64,000 bases of DNA from Jacaranda mimosifolia (GCA_018894105.1 CM032117.1:35444501-35508500), one strand, 5' to 3'; counted from the stretch's first letter, positions 49,845 through 63,359 are shown. Numbers and translations: made by a program. The notes: a model not told the origin generated them from the sequence alone.

Positions 49845-50767
49845 AATGTAAAATTGAGGTAAGTTCGGCCAAAGGAAAAACAAGTGTAAAAATACTCCAA
49901 AAATGTAGTAGATTATTAGAATCATGTATAAAATATCAAGAATTAAGTACTAAAATTGAAAAAAAATGGTATCATTTTCTTAGAATACAGTTTCATTATT
50001 CATACATTAGAAACTAAGTTGAAGTTAGTTATTTAATTCAATGTTTGATTATCAAACCATGATTTCTTCATCCTAGAATTGATATAGTCATGAGAATATT
50101 ATTTGACTTTTGATGATGATATCGAAATAATACATTTATCACCTATATCGATGCTTTGTAGCAGTATGAATAAGAATAAAAATGGTTAGATGTGAGTAGT
50201 TGTCTTCCCAATCATTTAAACTCGTGCTATCACAACTATTACTTAAAGAAAATATAATTTTTATCGTGTTAGATGATCTTATATATTTTTTCTCTAACAA
50301 AAATTGAGGTAAATTCAACTGAAGGAAAAGAGAATATAGAAAAACTCCATAGGGTGTATTAAATTATCAGAATCACGTATAATATATCCAGAATCAGATA
50401 TTGAAATTGAAAAAAATAGTATAATTTTCTCTGAATATGGTATCATTCTTCATGCATTAGAAATTAAGTTAAATTTAATTGTTTAAGTCATTATTTGATC
50501 ATATACTATGATTATTTAGTCATACAACTAATATAGTTATGAAACATTACTTCACTTTTGATGGTGATGTTGAAATGAATATTTACCAAGCAGTATGAAT
50601 AAGAATATAAGTGGTTGGATGTGAATCGTTGTCTTCTCAACCATTTGAGCTCGCGCTATCATGATCATTACTTGAAGAAAACACGATTTTATTGTGTTAG
50701 ATAATATTTTATGTTGTTTCATCCATAAAATTAAGGTAAATTACACCAAGGATAAAGCAAGTATAAA
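49845..50767 (+). repeat. diverged ~446-bp tandem units, copy 2
   Basis: Anchors AATTGAGGTAA lie at 49853 and 50303, with AATTAAGGTAA at 50731 (spacings 450 and 428). Each unit has GATATAGTCATGA-like and GTATGAATAAGAAT..GTGGTTGGATGTGA text, as in 40085-43705. The last unit is cut at about 50767, where copia sequence begins. Confidence 0.8.
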
Positions 50768-52805
50768 ATGAAGGAAGATTTGCAAAGAGGAGAAGCTTGA
50801 AAATTTTAATTTCAAAAAGTTTAATTTACATAGGAAGCTAAACATTTAATTACATTAAATATATCCTCCATAGGATCGTCTCATGCATAATGAATGGATT
50901 TGGCTAGAAAACACACATTTGCCTAGCACTCATTTTGTAGAAGATGTTGACTTAAGGAGCAATTTGAATTACATCTCTTGAACTCTTCTAGTATCCCACT
51001 CCAAAAATAGATCTACACCTCCAATGTATCTTGCCAATAACTTAGCAATAGAGAGGCACCACACCAATTAGAAGAACAAATGCTCTCTCTCCAAAAGTAT
51101 CTACTCATCAAGTGATCTTCACACTTTGAAGAAAATAGCTAGAGATGATCTTTAAAGCTTGGAGGAAGAAAAATGATAGAGAGACTTCAGGAGGGACAAA
51201 TATACTAGAAAGAGGATATTTTGAAGCTAGTAATTTTGCCAATACATGGTCAAGTGACAAGAGTAAAGGGGTGACCACTATAGGATATTTATAGATAAGA
51301 TTTGGCTCTAAAAATGTGACTCATATACACATATACCTATATGTATTGTGATCATATCTTCCATCACCATGGAATATCCACCAAGATTAAATTTAGGTGG
51401 TCCATCTAAAGTTGTGTAGTGTGCACCAACACACTAGATACCCTCTAGTGTGTCATACTTTCAATATCATTGAATCTTGTGTATACACTACATATAAGAC
51501 TCACACCTTCCATTTTATGGAATATTTATATATACAGTATATATATATATATAAGGACCGCACTTTCCATCTTACAAAATAATCTATTGGTCGACCTTAC
51601 CATGATCTAGTATGATCCCACACTAGATCATGTTCTTCTAATCTTGATGGTACATAAATTGGTATTAATTAAAATCCAATTCTAATGCCAATTTATGGTC
51701 CATCAATTTGTCTCTACGAATTCTTCTCTCAATTTAAATAATCATATTATTCTCAACACTTGAATTAATTATAATTGGCTTCAATAAATAACAAATTATT
51801 CAATTGGATTTATTTAAATCCTTAAATTAATAAGGCTAATTAATTCCTTCTTGTCTATTCAACTTCTTGGACAGTATTATCTAAAACTTAGATAATATCC
51901 ATAGTGAAGAAATTTTGAATTTTGTGTGTGAATTGCTAGGTTCATCAATCAATTAGACACGTGCCTGCAATTCTTTGTGATTTAATTACGAATAATAAAG
52001 TACTATTCTGGTCATAAACTAATGTGAACCCTTCTGCTTACAAGTACCACACAAATACGGTCCTCTTGTTTTCTATATCCCGATTGAGGCATAGGGTCAA
52101 GATAGTTGTCGAAACCCTAACAGACTTAATAGCTATGTATCTATCTTTAATGATCGTTTCTTTTGCGACTTCAACTTTGGAAACTCTTTTTGAAATTATC
52201 TCTATGCCTTGCACAAGGGCTTCTTGAATCGAACATCGTAGAAAATACAAAAAATCAACTCATTCAACAAGATGAGCAAAATGGATCCTTTATTAATTCT
52301 TACCAACCTCCGTATACAAGTAACTTATGCTCGAAATATACACCTTGTGACCTGTTAAGTGATCGGTACATGAATCAAAGCATAAGTATCGGCATACGAG
52401 ATTACCGTGGAGCCTCTAGTCAAAGGACTAATTATTGCACTATTAAGTTTAGCGAATCATCCTCTTTGACATGCCACTTCAGCTACCTCGAGGATTTCTT
52501 TAAGTCAAGTCCTTAGTGAACTTGTTCTTTAGCAAGCACACACTAACGTGTATCAATGTCCACTACACTAGATGCCCATGAAGCATGGCATCATCCAACC
52601 TTTGGAGACACGTTTCATGATGTAGCCAACCATAACCTATACTGTGTCCCATAATCATGTGTAACTTAGCGGGCTTCAACCAAATGCTTAATGAAGAAGC
52701 ATAAGATGAAGATGGCCAAGAACATGATTATATTGATCAAATAAGAGTGCACCATAAGAGTAGTTATACACCAATCCAATTAGCTTATTGGGTACTATTC
52801 TAACA
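50768..52805 (-). repeat. 3' LTR of the minus-strand copia element
   Basis: The TG start on the minus strand at 52805 is secure, directly after the polypurine tract. The other end is placed at about 50768 because the tandem-unit similarity stops there and the terminus reads CTTCA. A minus-strand TATA box (TATAAATA) lies at 51286-51293. At about 2 kb the LTR is long, so nested sequence is possible. Confidence 0.55.
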
Positions 52806-52959
52806 ATCTCCGACTTGTCCTAAAGCTAATTTCCCACACTCCTAAGGCCATCTTCTCAAGATGTCTTTGGAGATCTTTTACTATAGGGGTTTAATAATAG
52901 GTTTGCTATATTCTTTTTCAAGGCAACCCTCTTTATTTTTCCATTCTAATGTTGCCTCT

Positions 52960-53990
52960 ATCAATGATCTCTCAAATCAAATGATACTGCCTTAAAATGT
53001 GATTAGACCTTTGATGAGATCTTGGCTCTTTCGCTTGCGTGATAGATCCATTGTCCCAACAATAGATAACTATCTCTGTAATGCTAGGCACTACATCCAA
53101 CTCTTGGATAAAGTTTTTGATCCAAACAACTTCTTTTGTGGCATTTGATGCCACAATGTTCTCTGCCTCAGTGGTTGAGTCGGTAGCCATTTCTTGCTTG
53201 GAACTCTTCCAACTAACCATACTGTCATTAAGGCAAAATATAAATCCTAACATGAATTTAAAGTTATCTATATCGATTGGAAACAAGAATACAAAAACCT
53301 CTCGAATTTCAATTCTCCATTACTGTTTACAAAGAATTATTCTTCTTAAGTACTTTAGAATTGCTTTTACGGTGCTTTAGTGACCTTTATTGGGATTAGA
53401 TTAATAGTGACTCATAACATTTACAGCATGAGCTATATTCATGTCTTATACATAAGATAGCATACGTTATGTTCCCTATTGGGGATGCATAAGGTATGAG
53501 AGCTATTCTTCTTCTCTCTTCTTTAGTCTTAGGGCCCATAAACTTATAGAGATGATATTTGTATCTCATGAGGTGGTGTGCTCTCTTGGATTCCTCCAAA
53601 CTAAACTACTTTAGTATCTTATCTATGTACAATGATTGAGAGAGGCCTAACATCCTTTGAGATATATCTCTATAGATTTATATTCCCAATATGAAGGATG
53701 CTTTTCCCAAATCTTTTATGGAGCATTATATAGATAACCATGCTATTAGTACACTTTAATAGTCCTTTATTATTCTTAATAAGAAGGATGTCATTGACAT
53801 AAAGCATCAAGAACTGGATTAAACTCCACTAGCCTTTTTGTTCAGACATGGTTCATATACGTTCTTGATGAAGCCAAACTCTTTGACTGTTGCATCAAAA
53901 TGTAAGTTTCAATTTTGGGATACTTGCTTAAGTCTATAAATGGAACTTTGGAGTTTGCAAACCTTTTGTTCACTCCCTTTGGATATTGAA
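52960..53990 (-). pseudogene. copia pol C-terminus (RT and RNase H), degenerate
   Basis: On the minus strand RT shows VCKLQSSIYRLKQVSQN, KEFGFIKNVYEPCLNKK and LYVNDILLI, where the YVDD active site has become YVND. It continues with PKTKEERRR, IPYASPIGNITYAILC, then RNase H with SWKSSKQEMATDSTTEAE, KEVVWIKNFIQELDVVPS and EPRSHQRSNHILRQYHLI (52972-53286). Frame changes and stops prevent a full product. Confidence 0.85.
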
Positions 53991-54846
53991 CTATGTGGCA
54001 TCTTTTTGTGCAATATTCTCAATCCCTCTGCTGACCATCATGTCAACTATGGTCATTTCAAGCAGAAATATAGATGAAGCATGTTGGATATGTCCTCATC
54101 AGCATTCAAAGTCACATAGATTTTTTTATGGGAGCAAGATATTGGACTATGTGGAACTGAGGGTAAATTTCGTACTATTTTTTTTCCAAGTTGAAAATAT
54201 AGCTCTATTAAAGTCATGCTTTCAAAAATTGAAATGATATATGCTCCGAATTGTATAAACAACTCTCTAAAAGTTGGATTTGAGATTCTTTCCTAGTACC
54301 TGACATTTTTGAAGCTCAAAAAAATAAAAAAAAGGAATGCTGCTATCAATGGGCAAAAGACTAGAATACAGATTTACCATGCAAAAAAGAAGAGATTCGA
54401 CTTTTACCCTGCTAACCTATTGTTGACGATGGCAGAAAAGAAAAGGGGGAAAATCTAATGCATTCGGTGAGAAATAGAGAACACACGAGAGATAGGGATA
54501 AGCGACTGTGAAAAACAGATTTCTTAACCAATAAATATAAAAAAAAAACTAAAATGAGGATATTTTAGTTAATCTAAGTGGCTAAGAGTAAATTCAAAAA
54601 ATAAAATTGAGATAGAGAGTTTAAACTATAAAAATGATAGGTGGAATGATTCATAAGATTGAAATAAGATTTGATGCTTTTAGTTAAGTTTCCTTTTAAT
54701 ACTGCTACTTATTGTTTAAACACCTACGCAAATCCCTATTTGGATGCAACAAGGTCAAAGTTTAGCAACAATCATAATTTGTACAATTTTAGTTAAGTTT
54801 TGGCTAATTATGATTTCCTCCAGCAATCCCCTTAATCCAATGGCTC
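53991..54846. other. AT-rich intergenic DNA
   Basis: The first few hundred bases may be further decayed copia sequence. No coding feature could be supported. Confidence 0.5.
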
Positions 54847-54855
54847 ATTATTTTT

Positions 54856-57253
54856 GGGCAAATTGCATTATAGCCCCTTGTGATATGGGAAAAGAGAAAA
54901 AAAAAGAAAAAGAAAAAATCCATGTGAAAAAAAAAAGGCAACCTGCCCCTTTGTAATTTCGAAAAAATTGCACATTGCCTCCCTTATTCCATTTAATTAG
55001 ATTTTTTAAGTGTAAGGACAAGAACACCCTCATATAAGTAGTGTCTATCTTAACTATTTTGTCTTAGTAGAAAAGAAAAATTTGGGAAAAAAGATTAATG
55101 GTTCAAATTCAATCTTATTTATAACAAAAGTGTAATTTTATATTTCTATCGAAGTATAGATATATATAAATATATTTATAGATAAAGAATATATATTTTT
55201 AGATAAATATATATATATATATTCAATATTCTTTATCTATACATATACACATATATAAACTCAGCAAACCCACCTGCATCCCACCTCTCAAAACCTCATG
55301 CCTGTTGTTTGACATAAACAATAATTTTCTCTTGGTTGCCATGGTAGCCACCGTTGGTGGGAGGTGCAGGGGTGAAGAGGGTGGTGGGTTTAAATATGTA
55401 TATATATAAATGTATATACATATAATAAATATAAATATTATAACATACATATATTTATTAAAAATATATACAACACCAGTGGTGGAGTTGCGGGTGGGTG
55501 GGGGAAGGGAATTTAATCTGGCATTACTTGGCAAGCAAAGCTGGAGACTCTTGACAGAACCGGATGCTTTTGTCTCTAAAATCTTTCAAGAAAGGTATTA
55601 TTCATGTAAATCCTTCTTGGAAGCAAATATGGGAAACAACCCGAGTTTCTTGTGGCGTAGAATCATCTCTACTCAGATATCATTAGAAGGGGTAGCTACC
55701 TTAAAGTTGGTATATGGGGAGAATATTGTTACTAGCCAAGATCCATGGTTGCCGGGTGTGAATAATCCTCATCTGTCTTCTCACCTAAGTTTGGAGGTTG
55801 AGAACCAGACAATTAATTATCTTACGGATCAGAATAAATAGAGCTGGAATAGTGACCTTATCCTTTCAATTTTTAATGACCGTGATGCTAACCTCATATT
55901 AGGTATCCCTCTTTCAAATACATGGAACAACGATCTTTGGTTATATAGTGGAGAGCTCAAAGGATCCTACTCAGTCAAGAGTTACTATAGATTGATTAGA
56001 ATTGATCATTTGAATGGTTCAAACCTACCTTCATCTTGTGTGTAGCATAAAATTTGGAGTGCTGCAATTCCCCTAAGGTTTGTAATCTGGCATAGAGAGC
56101 TAGTATAGGTTATCTCCTGGTGAAGGAACGTTTAATTTCCAAAAAAATTGATATAGATACCGACTGTGCTGTTTGTGGAAGTAGCCCAGAGACAATCTAT
56201 CATATTCTTGTGACATGCCCATTTGCAAGAGAAGTCTGGGAACGCTCGCGACTGAGAGAACCTTTGAGGCTGGTTACTACTGAGCTTTTTCCTCTATGGG
56301 TAGATGGATGTTTAATTGAGCAAGGATGAAAGGGACAAATTGCTTATGTTATTATGGGGCATTTGAAGAAATCGAAACCAAGTAGTTTAGAAAGATAAAA
56401 GTGGCTATGCCAATCAGGCTCATTTTACAGCCAACTTAACCTTGCATCAGTGGCAAGAACTCAGAAAGAAAAATGCAAGGAGTCAGCAAGGCATTCTGAT
56501 TTACAAGAAATATCTCGATGGGAACTTCCGCCTAATGGCTGGATCAAACGCAACGTGGATGCTGCTCTGAACACTAGTAGTCATAGCTTTGGAGCTGGAT
56601 GGATTGCAAGAGATGATCAGGGCAGATTTTAGATTGCAACGGTTGTTCCACATAGAGGAGCTATATCAGCAGCAATAGCAGAGGCAATTGCATTTAAAGA
56701 GGTACAGAGCTGGATGAAGAGTAGAAATATGTCTAATATCCTATTTGAATTAGATGCTCAAATAGTGGTGAATGTTGTTTTAAATGATGTAGTGGATCGT
56801 TCTTACTTTGGTTCGGTCATTAGGGATTGTAAGATTATTTTGTTAGAACTTACTATTATAAAGTTCGCTTTGCTCGCCGTTCATCGAATCAAGTAGCTCA
56901 CTCTGTTGCTAGAGTCGGTGTTCTCTATGCCTGAACTTGGAGTGTGGGAAAATCATATTCCTTCATTCCTCGCTCATGTACTTGCTTCTGATTTGGAATA
57001 AAATTTCTCTCTGTAGTGTCAAAAAAAAAAAAAAAAAGGTATAAAAGAGGTAAAATTGACATTTTAAATACAAAAAGCATAATATAACTTGTTTTAGGTG
57101 CGCGTGCAATACATTGCCAGACAAATGGTATTAAATTACTACTTTTTAAAAATCATAAAGGGGCATATTGTCTATATACATTTTTTTTACATGGAATTTT
57201 TTTTGCTGTCCTCATATTAGTATCACATTGGGGGTTAGAATCCAATTTGCCCC
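54856..57253. mobile_element. MULE-type element with nested LINE fragment
   Basis: The left end GGGCAAATTGCATTATAGCC and the right end (reverse complement GGGGCAAATTGGATTCTAAC) are inverted repeats that continue over about 120-150 bp, including TCCATGTRAAAAAAA and TGCCCCTTTRTRATTT. The 9-bp flanks ATTATTTTT (54847-54855) and ACTATTTTT (57254-57262) match at eight of nine, as for Mutator-like elements. There is no transposase. Inside lies an L1 3' fragment. Confidence 0.75.
55485..57038 (+). pseudogene. L1-type LINE ORF2 3' fragment with poly-A tail
   Basis: Starts 5'-truncated at GREFNLALLGKQSWRLL, the end of the RT region, followed by FLWRRIISTQISLEGV and QDPWLPG. The zinc-binding RT-associated motif C-AV-C-GSSPETIY-H-ILVT-C lies at about 56165-56225. 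The plant LINE RNase H follows at about 56510-56930: NVDAAL, AEAIAFKEV and FELDAQIVV hold the D-E-D residues. A 17-bp poly-A (57022-57038) closes it. In-frame stops and frameshifts are present. Confidence 0.85.
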
Positions 57254-57999
57254 ACTATTTTTACATTGATTTGTCTCAATCGTACAGTCCTCGTTGAAAC
57301 CCGACTTTTGGTCTATGAAAATAACAACTCTGTTGCCTGATGCGTGCACTGTTACACTTCTGCTAACAGAATAGGAACGGTAACCGCCCATCTCTAGCCC
57401 CAAACCGCCGTATCCAGAAACAGCAGCGCAGCCGAAGGAAACCCAACTTCTCACTTGTCATAAACCCTAGCCTCGGACGCCGCCTCCACCAGCCACGCAC
57501 CAGCTCTGCCGCCTCAACCCCGCCCGCACCAATTCCGCCAACTGTGCGTCATTAACTGATTTGAACTTCATTATGTTATTGCAAAATTAAAAATGACCAT
57601 ATGCACGTGAATACATTTGGTTCTTTATCTGTGTTTCCTATTTTCCTATTTCCAATTATGCAGGTTTAAAGGGCACCAATGATTTTAAAAAAATGTTAAT
57701 TTTTGATTTTGTGGACATTTGTTATGTTTTAATTGGTTGAGTTTGTTTTAAATTGTGTAGGTCTCAACCTGAATTCTTGAATTTGTTTAAAATGTAAAAG
57801 ACTTGTTTGATCACTAGGTGATAAACGAGGACAGTGACAAAGTAGATGACTTTGTACTTTGTAGTTGACGGATGCTTTGTTAATGTTTTCGAATTTATTC
57901 TTTGGTTTGATATTATACATTCTACTAGTGTCTGATCAATGAATTGAGTGGTGAATCGGCAAAAGGTATAAATTTCAGATTTCTTTTTCTATTTAATCA

Positions 58000-58132
58000 G
58001 TTTTTGGGCCAAGCTGAGCTCGTTGACTCAAGCTCGATCTTGGCTTGACCTTAGGTGAGCTCATCGAGCCAAGCTTAATCGGACCTCAAAATTTATCTTG
58101 CTTGGATTAAGCTCAACTCGTTTACACCTTTA
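58000..58132. mobile_element. remnant of GAGCTCGAG-type hAT MITE end
   Basis: Repeated GAGCTC/AAGCTCG/TCGAGCC motifs ending in CTCAACTCGTTTACACCTTT, the same end style as the MITE at 2847-3433 (CTCGACTCATCTTACACCCC). The opposite end is missing. Confidence 0.55.
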
Positions 58133-58143
58133 GTTTTGTTCGC

Positions 58144-58170
58144 CTTCTTCTTCTTCTTCTTCTTCTTCTT
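58144..58170. repeat. (CTT)n microsatellite
   Basis: Nine uninterrupted CTT/TTC units in the presumed leader intron. Confidence 0.9.
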
Positions 58171-58381
58171 CACTTTTGATGCTGTCAAACTTTTGCGTGT
58201 TGGTTATCCATACAGCTTTAGCATACATTTTCATTGATTAGTGTATGTTTTCCATCATTATTTTAGAGGAATAAGCATATAATAATTGCTGCTTAGTGAA
58301 TCCTAGTCTTGGGTTTTGAATCCCAATGTTGAGATCCTCCCTATGATTTTCTTTCTTCTGATGAAAATTTTGAAATTGTAG

Positions 58382-61300
58382 ATGAAAATAGCTGTAGAAG
58401 GGTGTATGCATGGAGACTTGGACAATGTATATGCTAGTCTTTTATACCTGCAAGAAGTTGAGAAAATAAAGATTGATCTTCTCATTTGCTGTGGCGACTT
58501 TCAGGTACATTATTAGAATATAATATTGTTATTGTTATTATGATTTTCCAATTGAAAAATGCTTGATTTAGGATATGTCTTGTTCAGTTTATGCCTTGAT
58601 TTGGTAGATTGTTATTAAGGAGTCCATGACGAATGTAAGGGCAAATATCTGTGTGGATTAGTGAAATGTGAAAGCAGCTATTGAAAAGAGCCTGCTACCT
58701 TGACATTAGTACAAATTTATAGGTGTTGGATGCTAGTTGATTTTGTTGAATAGGAATTGTTGTTTCACAGTGTTTGATACATGTCATTTTATTAGAAGCA
58801 TGAAAGTTTCAAACTTTGAGGCCATAGACCCCATAGAATTGGTAGAGCTTCCCCATATATCAGCAAGCACAACTTGTTAGCATGACCATAGGCATAGCGT
58901 GCATTATATATTTCTTTCCGTCTTCACTTTCTAGTAATGTTTCGAAATTTATATATTAGAACACACAATTTTGTTTGCCGCATAGTTTAGGGATTCTTTT
59001 GCCCAACATACATAGGCTAACTTTAGGGAGTTGGTCTGGAAAGTGGAAAGAAAATTTGCATCAGTGTTTAGATTTTAGAGCAAACAGTTCTAGGCCAGGC
59101 CTGTAATTCTTCATTGTGTTTCCAGATTCTCAATTCTGTTAGTGGCAACAGTACTTCTTGGAATCTCGTTGTCAACTGTGTTCTTAAAAATTCATTGTGG
59201 TGATATGACCACCCTCTACCTATGGACAAAAGGAGTCTTATTTTCCTGGATCTCTTCTTGACTGGTGTTAGAAAAACACAATGGAGGATCTTATCCTGGA
59301 TATGACTATCCTAATATTTCTAGCAAAGAACATACTTTTTCAACTAAATCTACATGACAGATTTTCATCAATTCCAAAAACACAGCTGAATGTTTGATGC
59401 GTAGAACGAAGTGATAATTCGTCATTGTTGTTTGAGGGACATGAATAGTTTTGAGAATCAGTGGAGTTCAAATTCTAAAATCATCTTTCTCTGTTTCCCT
59501 GGCCGTTTTTGCCTTTTGTTTGCTCTGAAATGATTTCTAAAGAATCATAACCTTGTCTTTCCACACTAGTTACAATTTTGATATCTGTGTTTATAGTATT
59601 CTCCTTATTAACAATATTTCAATAGAAATGTTTCAGAAGAGGAAAGTAGGAAAGAATTCTTGATGAATTTCAATTACTATTTATCCCTTTTGTCTTGATA
59701 GTATGGTAAGATGGCACCTCAAACTGTATTTATTTATCTTATTTGTGTTCAACCAGGCTGTTCGGAATGAAAAAGATCTAGAAAGCTTAAATGTGCCACC
59801 TAAGTATCAGAGCATGAATTCTTTTTGGAAGTATTACTCAGGGGAGAAAGTTGCACCATTTCCAACTATATTCATTGGTGGAAATCATGAAGCATCCAAC
59901 TACCTTTGGGAATTGTGAGTGAATTATTCCAAAAGCAATGGTGATATCTTGGCATTAGATTGTCAATTCATGTTTGTACATAAAATGTATTGTTTGATCC
60001 AATAAATGAAATTTTCCGTTAAGCCTATCACTTCCTCATACATTTCCTGCTTTGTTAGAAAGTAACTCAATGGGAAAATCATATCATATGTTATGAGTGA
60101 AGTTTCCTTTGATTAAAATCACTTTTCAAAGAAATGGAGTGGCTGGCATCACTTGTTGATAAAAAAACATAATTTGGCGTCTTTTTCACTTCATGAAGAC
60201 TATAAATTAGGATAACTGTTTCAATTATGGCCGACTACCCTGGGTTAACTAAAGAATTCTTTTTTAAGGTCCACTATTCATCTAACTTCTACTGACTTTA
60301 TTTTCCATTGCTTTCTTCCATATCAATTTTCATGTACCACTTGTTAGTGCACTGTTCTGTTACTTCCAATATAATTTACTCAGTAATTAATTGAACTTTA
60401 AGTTTTTGTATTGTAATTTCTGATCCTTTAGGGGTGGGCTCAAACAATTCCTATTTTGAACATTGGCAATATCTTTTCCATCCAAAGATGTGTTGCCTCC
60501 TAATTCACGTGTTTGTTTTTGATAAGTAATGGAACGCACATATGTAAAGATAGCATACACATTTATTCTAGCCTCTAGGATCGCATATTTGCTAAAAATA
60601 TTTTAATATGACTAATTTGTAATCCTTAGAGACCATTGTTTTTCATGGTTTATTTGAATGAATTGTTTACCATGCATTTTTGAAAAGTTTGATGCCAACA
60701 TTATATGGAGATGCTTTGTGATGACTGGTATACGATGCATGTGACCTAAAGATGAATTCTAGAATATTTTAATTGCTTTTTATTTGTCATTACTTGTGTG
60801 AAGGAGTGGTATTTCCTTGGTTTTCTTAAGCAAAGGCTGCTGGTAAACTTTTTAGTCTAAATGTGCTGGATGTTTTTATTGGTTGGAGATGAAATAGTCT
60901 TCTTGGATATACCTTGTCAAATAACCTTGGGGCACCTCGGTAGTAGTATTTTCAGGGTTTAAGGCTGTTGCTTGCTTTCAAGATGCTCCTGAGACGACAA
61001 AAGAATCAAGCAATTGACACAGGTCTATGGATTGAGATCCACATTGGGTAATGAAATCCTATGGATTAAAAAAAATATCCATGAGGGATTAGGGGCAGAT
61101 TCAATCCCCACTGATAGAGAATGAAGGGGGAAGCATTATAATAGGATTGATGGTTCTTGAATTCCTATCCATCTAATAACTATGAAGTTGATTGAAAGGG
61201 CAAATCTGCTTGTCTGGCTTTGAAATTGAAAGCTGATTGTCCTCTGATTTTACCACCCCTTTTGTGAATAAGGAATAAAAAGCCTAGAGAAGAGTACTGT

Positions 61301-62270
61301 AGTTTCTCTGTCTTCAAAGGAAGTTCTTTTGCAGTTTCCCTAGCCACTTCACAACAGAGGTGGTGCTATCGAAGGGTAAACAAAATTTAGCTGAAAATTG
61401 AAAGCCATGGGAGGAACTTTTAAATACTTAAGCCCACTCATTGAATGAGTTCTTCTTACATCTGTCCATGCTCCTTTGTTGAGCTTAAATTGCAGTATTG
61501 AACATGCCTATTTCCATGATTTCAACACTTGTTGGAAAACTAGATGCAGATAAAATTGGCATTTTTAAATAGTTTTATTTACTGATATTTGTAGCTGAAT
61601 GAAGTTTTCAAATGGCTTGATAATGCTTTATTTGTATATGCCTCAGATACTATGGAGGATGGGCTGCACCACATATCTTCTTTCTTGGATTTGCAGGGAT
61701 AGTCAAGTTTGGAAATGTTCGTATTGGTGGACTTTCTGGAATTTATAAAGCACATCACTATTATTCAGGTAATAGTTGGTACGGTAGTGATTGCTGAGTC
61801 AGTGGTTAACTTTTAATGGTGCAGGCTGAATAATGATGTTTAAATTTTTTTAAAGATATTCACAAATTTTATGTTTATTGAAAATATGCAGTGCTAATTT
61901 TTAGTCAAAATTACCATGATTATATTGTGTGGCAAAATTATTTTTTACGAACTACCTAGGAATTTTCTACAATATTTTTCTTTGCTGCTTGCATGGTTTC
62001 ACGTTTGTTACCATTTTGTTGCTTAGTTCTTGCTGGCCTCTCATTATAAGACTTGGAGTTCTTGTCTTGTGAACAGGACACTATGAGAAGCAACCGTTCA
62101 ATGATCAAGACATCCGGTCTATATATCACGTCCGCGAGTATGATGTTCATAAGCTAATGCAAGTTCAGGAACCAATTGATATCTTTCTTTCTCATGATTG
62201 GCCTCTTGGCATTACTGACTATGGGAACTTGAAAAATCTTCTACGCCAAAAACCTTTCTTTGAACAAGAG
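58382..62270 (+). CDS. DBR1: RNA lariat debranching enzyme, 5' part (join 58382..58504, 59757..59914, 61647..61768, 62077..62270)
   Basis: Four GT-AG-bounded exons encode the first 199 residues; the rest lies beyond the window. The start is fixed by an in-frame TAG directly before ATG. Dbr1 is a nuclear metallophosphoesterase that cleaves the 2'-5' bond of excised intron lariats, allowing intron turnover and release of intron-encoded small RNAs. Metal-site residues are all in place and numbered as in the human enzyme: Cys8 and His10 ([10 protein letters not shown]), Asp39 (CCGDFQ), Asn84 and His85 ([13 protein letters not shown]) and His174 (SHDWP). The later His-x-His pair should be in a downstream exon. 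Other conserved blocks are [35 protein letters not shown] and ITDYGNL. No lesions seen; introns are 1.25, 1.73 and 0.31 kb. Confidence 0.95.
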
Positions 62271-63359
62271 GTAGCACAAGTGTTTACATGGATGCATTAA
62301 TTTCAACAATTGTACATGTTTGTACTTTGTATTAGAGAAGCTTGTCCATTGGTGCATATTTGGACACAAACTGAAGTAGGAAGATATTATGACATGTTTG
62401 GTCCACTGACTGATCATTCCAGGAAAGTCATGAAAAAAAAGGCCACTTCAAGTAAAATGGGAATCCACTTGGAATGATCTTTCCCATAGACATGGACTAA
62501 AACCAAAATTAGGCTTTCTTTTTCATTCCTTTGTTTGGTCCATTTATTTTAAGTACATAGTTGCACACGAATAAAATTTTGCTTGGTATGGATATTATAC
62601 CCGTTTTGTAGTAACAAGCATATGATGCATAGACAAATAGTTAAGCATAATAGTTTATGTATAATTGCTAATAATAAAAATATTATTCTAAATATAACAT
62701 AAATACACATAAATTTGTATGAACACATTATTATCATTTTAATATACACCTGCATCTATACATAGTAAAAGATTATTATACTAAAATTTTGTAATATATA
62801 TTGATGCATGATACATGTTTAAAATTATATAAATGTTGACAAAGTTATGTTAACTCGTCATACTTCATGATACTTATTTATGTCTTGAAAATTTTACACA
62901 CACTTACACCATGTGAATAAACATACATATATATTTATGAATATCTTAATAATAATGCAATTTAGTTTATATATAAACTCACACACGGTGTGAAGACACA
63001 CACATAAATATATGTATTTACATATACGAATAATCACTGATAAATTGACAATATTGGTACTCCACATTTACTTCACGCGTTTCACTTTTCAATTTATGAT
63101 CTTAAAAAACAAAAATTTCCCTGCATGTGATTTCAAGAATTTTATTCGTCCAACTTCGTTATTGAAAATTTTAATGGTTCTAATGAAAAAACAGTAAAAT
63201 TTAATTTACTCCATTTTGGATGAGATGGTAAATATCAAAATAAAGCACATGTTTTTGATTAATTCAATTATGAACACTCGAGTCCATTATTTTCTAATGA
63301 TAAACTTAAAATATGTTTTGTGCATGCATTAATAATGCCTTTTTCACTCGACACACATC
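62271..63359. other. DBR1 intron after exon 4
   Basis: Begins with the donor GTAGCA directly after exon 4. It is AT-rich with no exon-like sequence; the expected next exon was not found before the window edge. Confidence 0.75.

Larger units (their letters stand above)
50768..53990 (-). mobile_element. Ty1/copia retrotransposon fragment, minus strand
   Basis: Read on the minus strand: the C-terminal half of reverse transcriptase, RNase H, a polypurine tract (AAGTCGGAGAT ending at 52806) and an LTR beginning TGTTAGAATAG at 52805. The part before RT and the 5' LTR are missing. It inserted into the diverged tandem units that end at about 50767. Confidence 0.8.
57263..58381 (+). other. probable DBR1 5' leader with leader intron
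   Basis: A GC-richer, C-rich stretch at about 57390-57545 looks like a plant 5' leader. It is followed by AT-rich sequence ending in an acceptor TTGTAG (58376-58381) that touches the start codon, so a leader intron is likely. The donor could be GTGCGT at 57544; an alternative acceptor CAG exists at about 57662. A MITE remnant and a CTT repeat lie in the intron. Confidence 0.5.
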
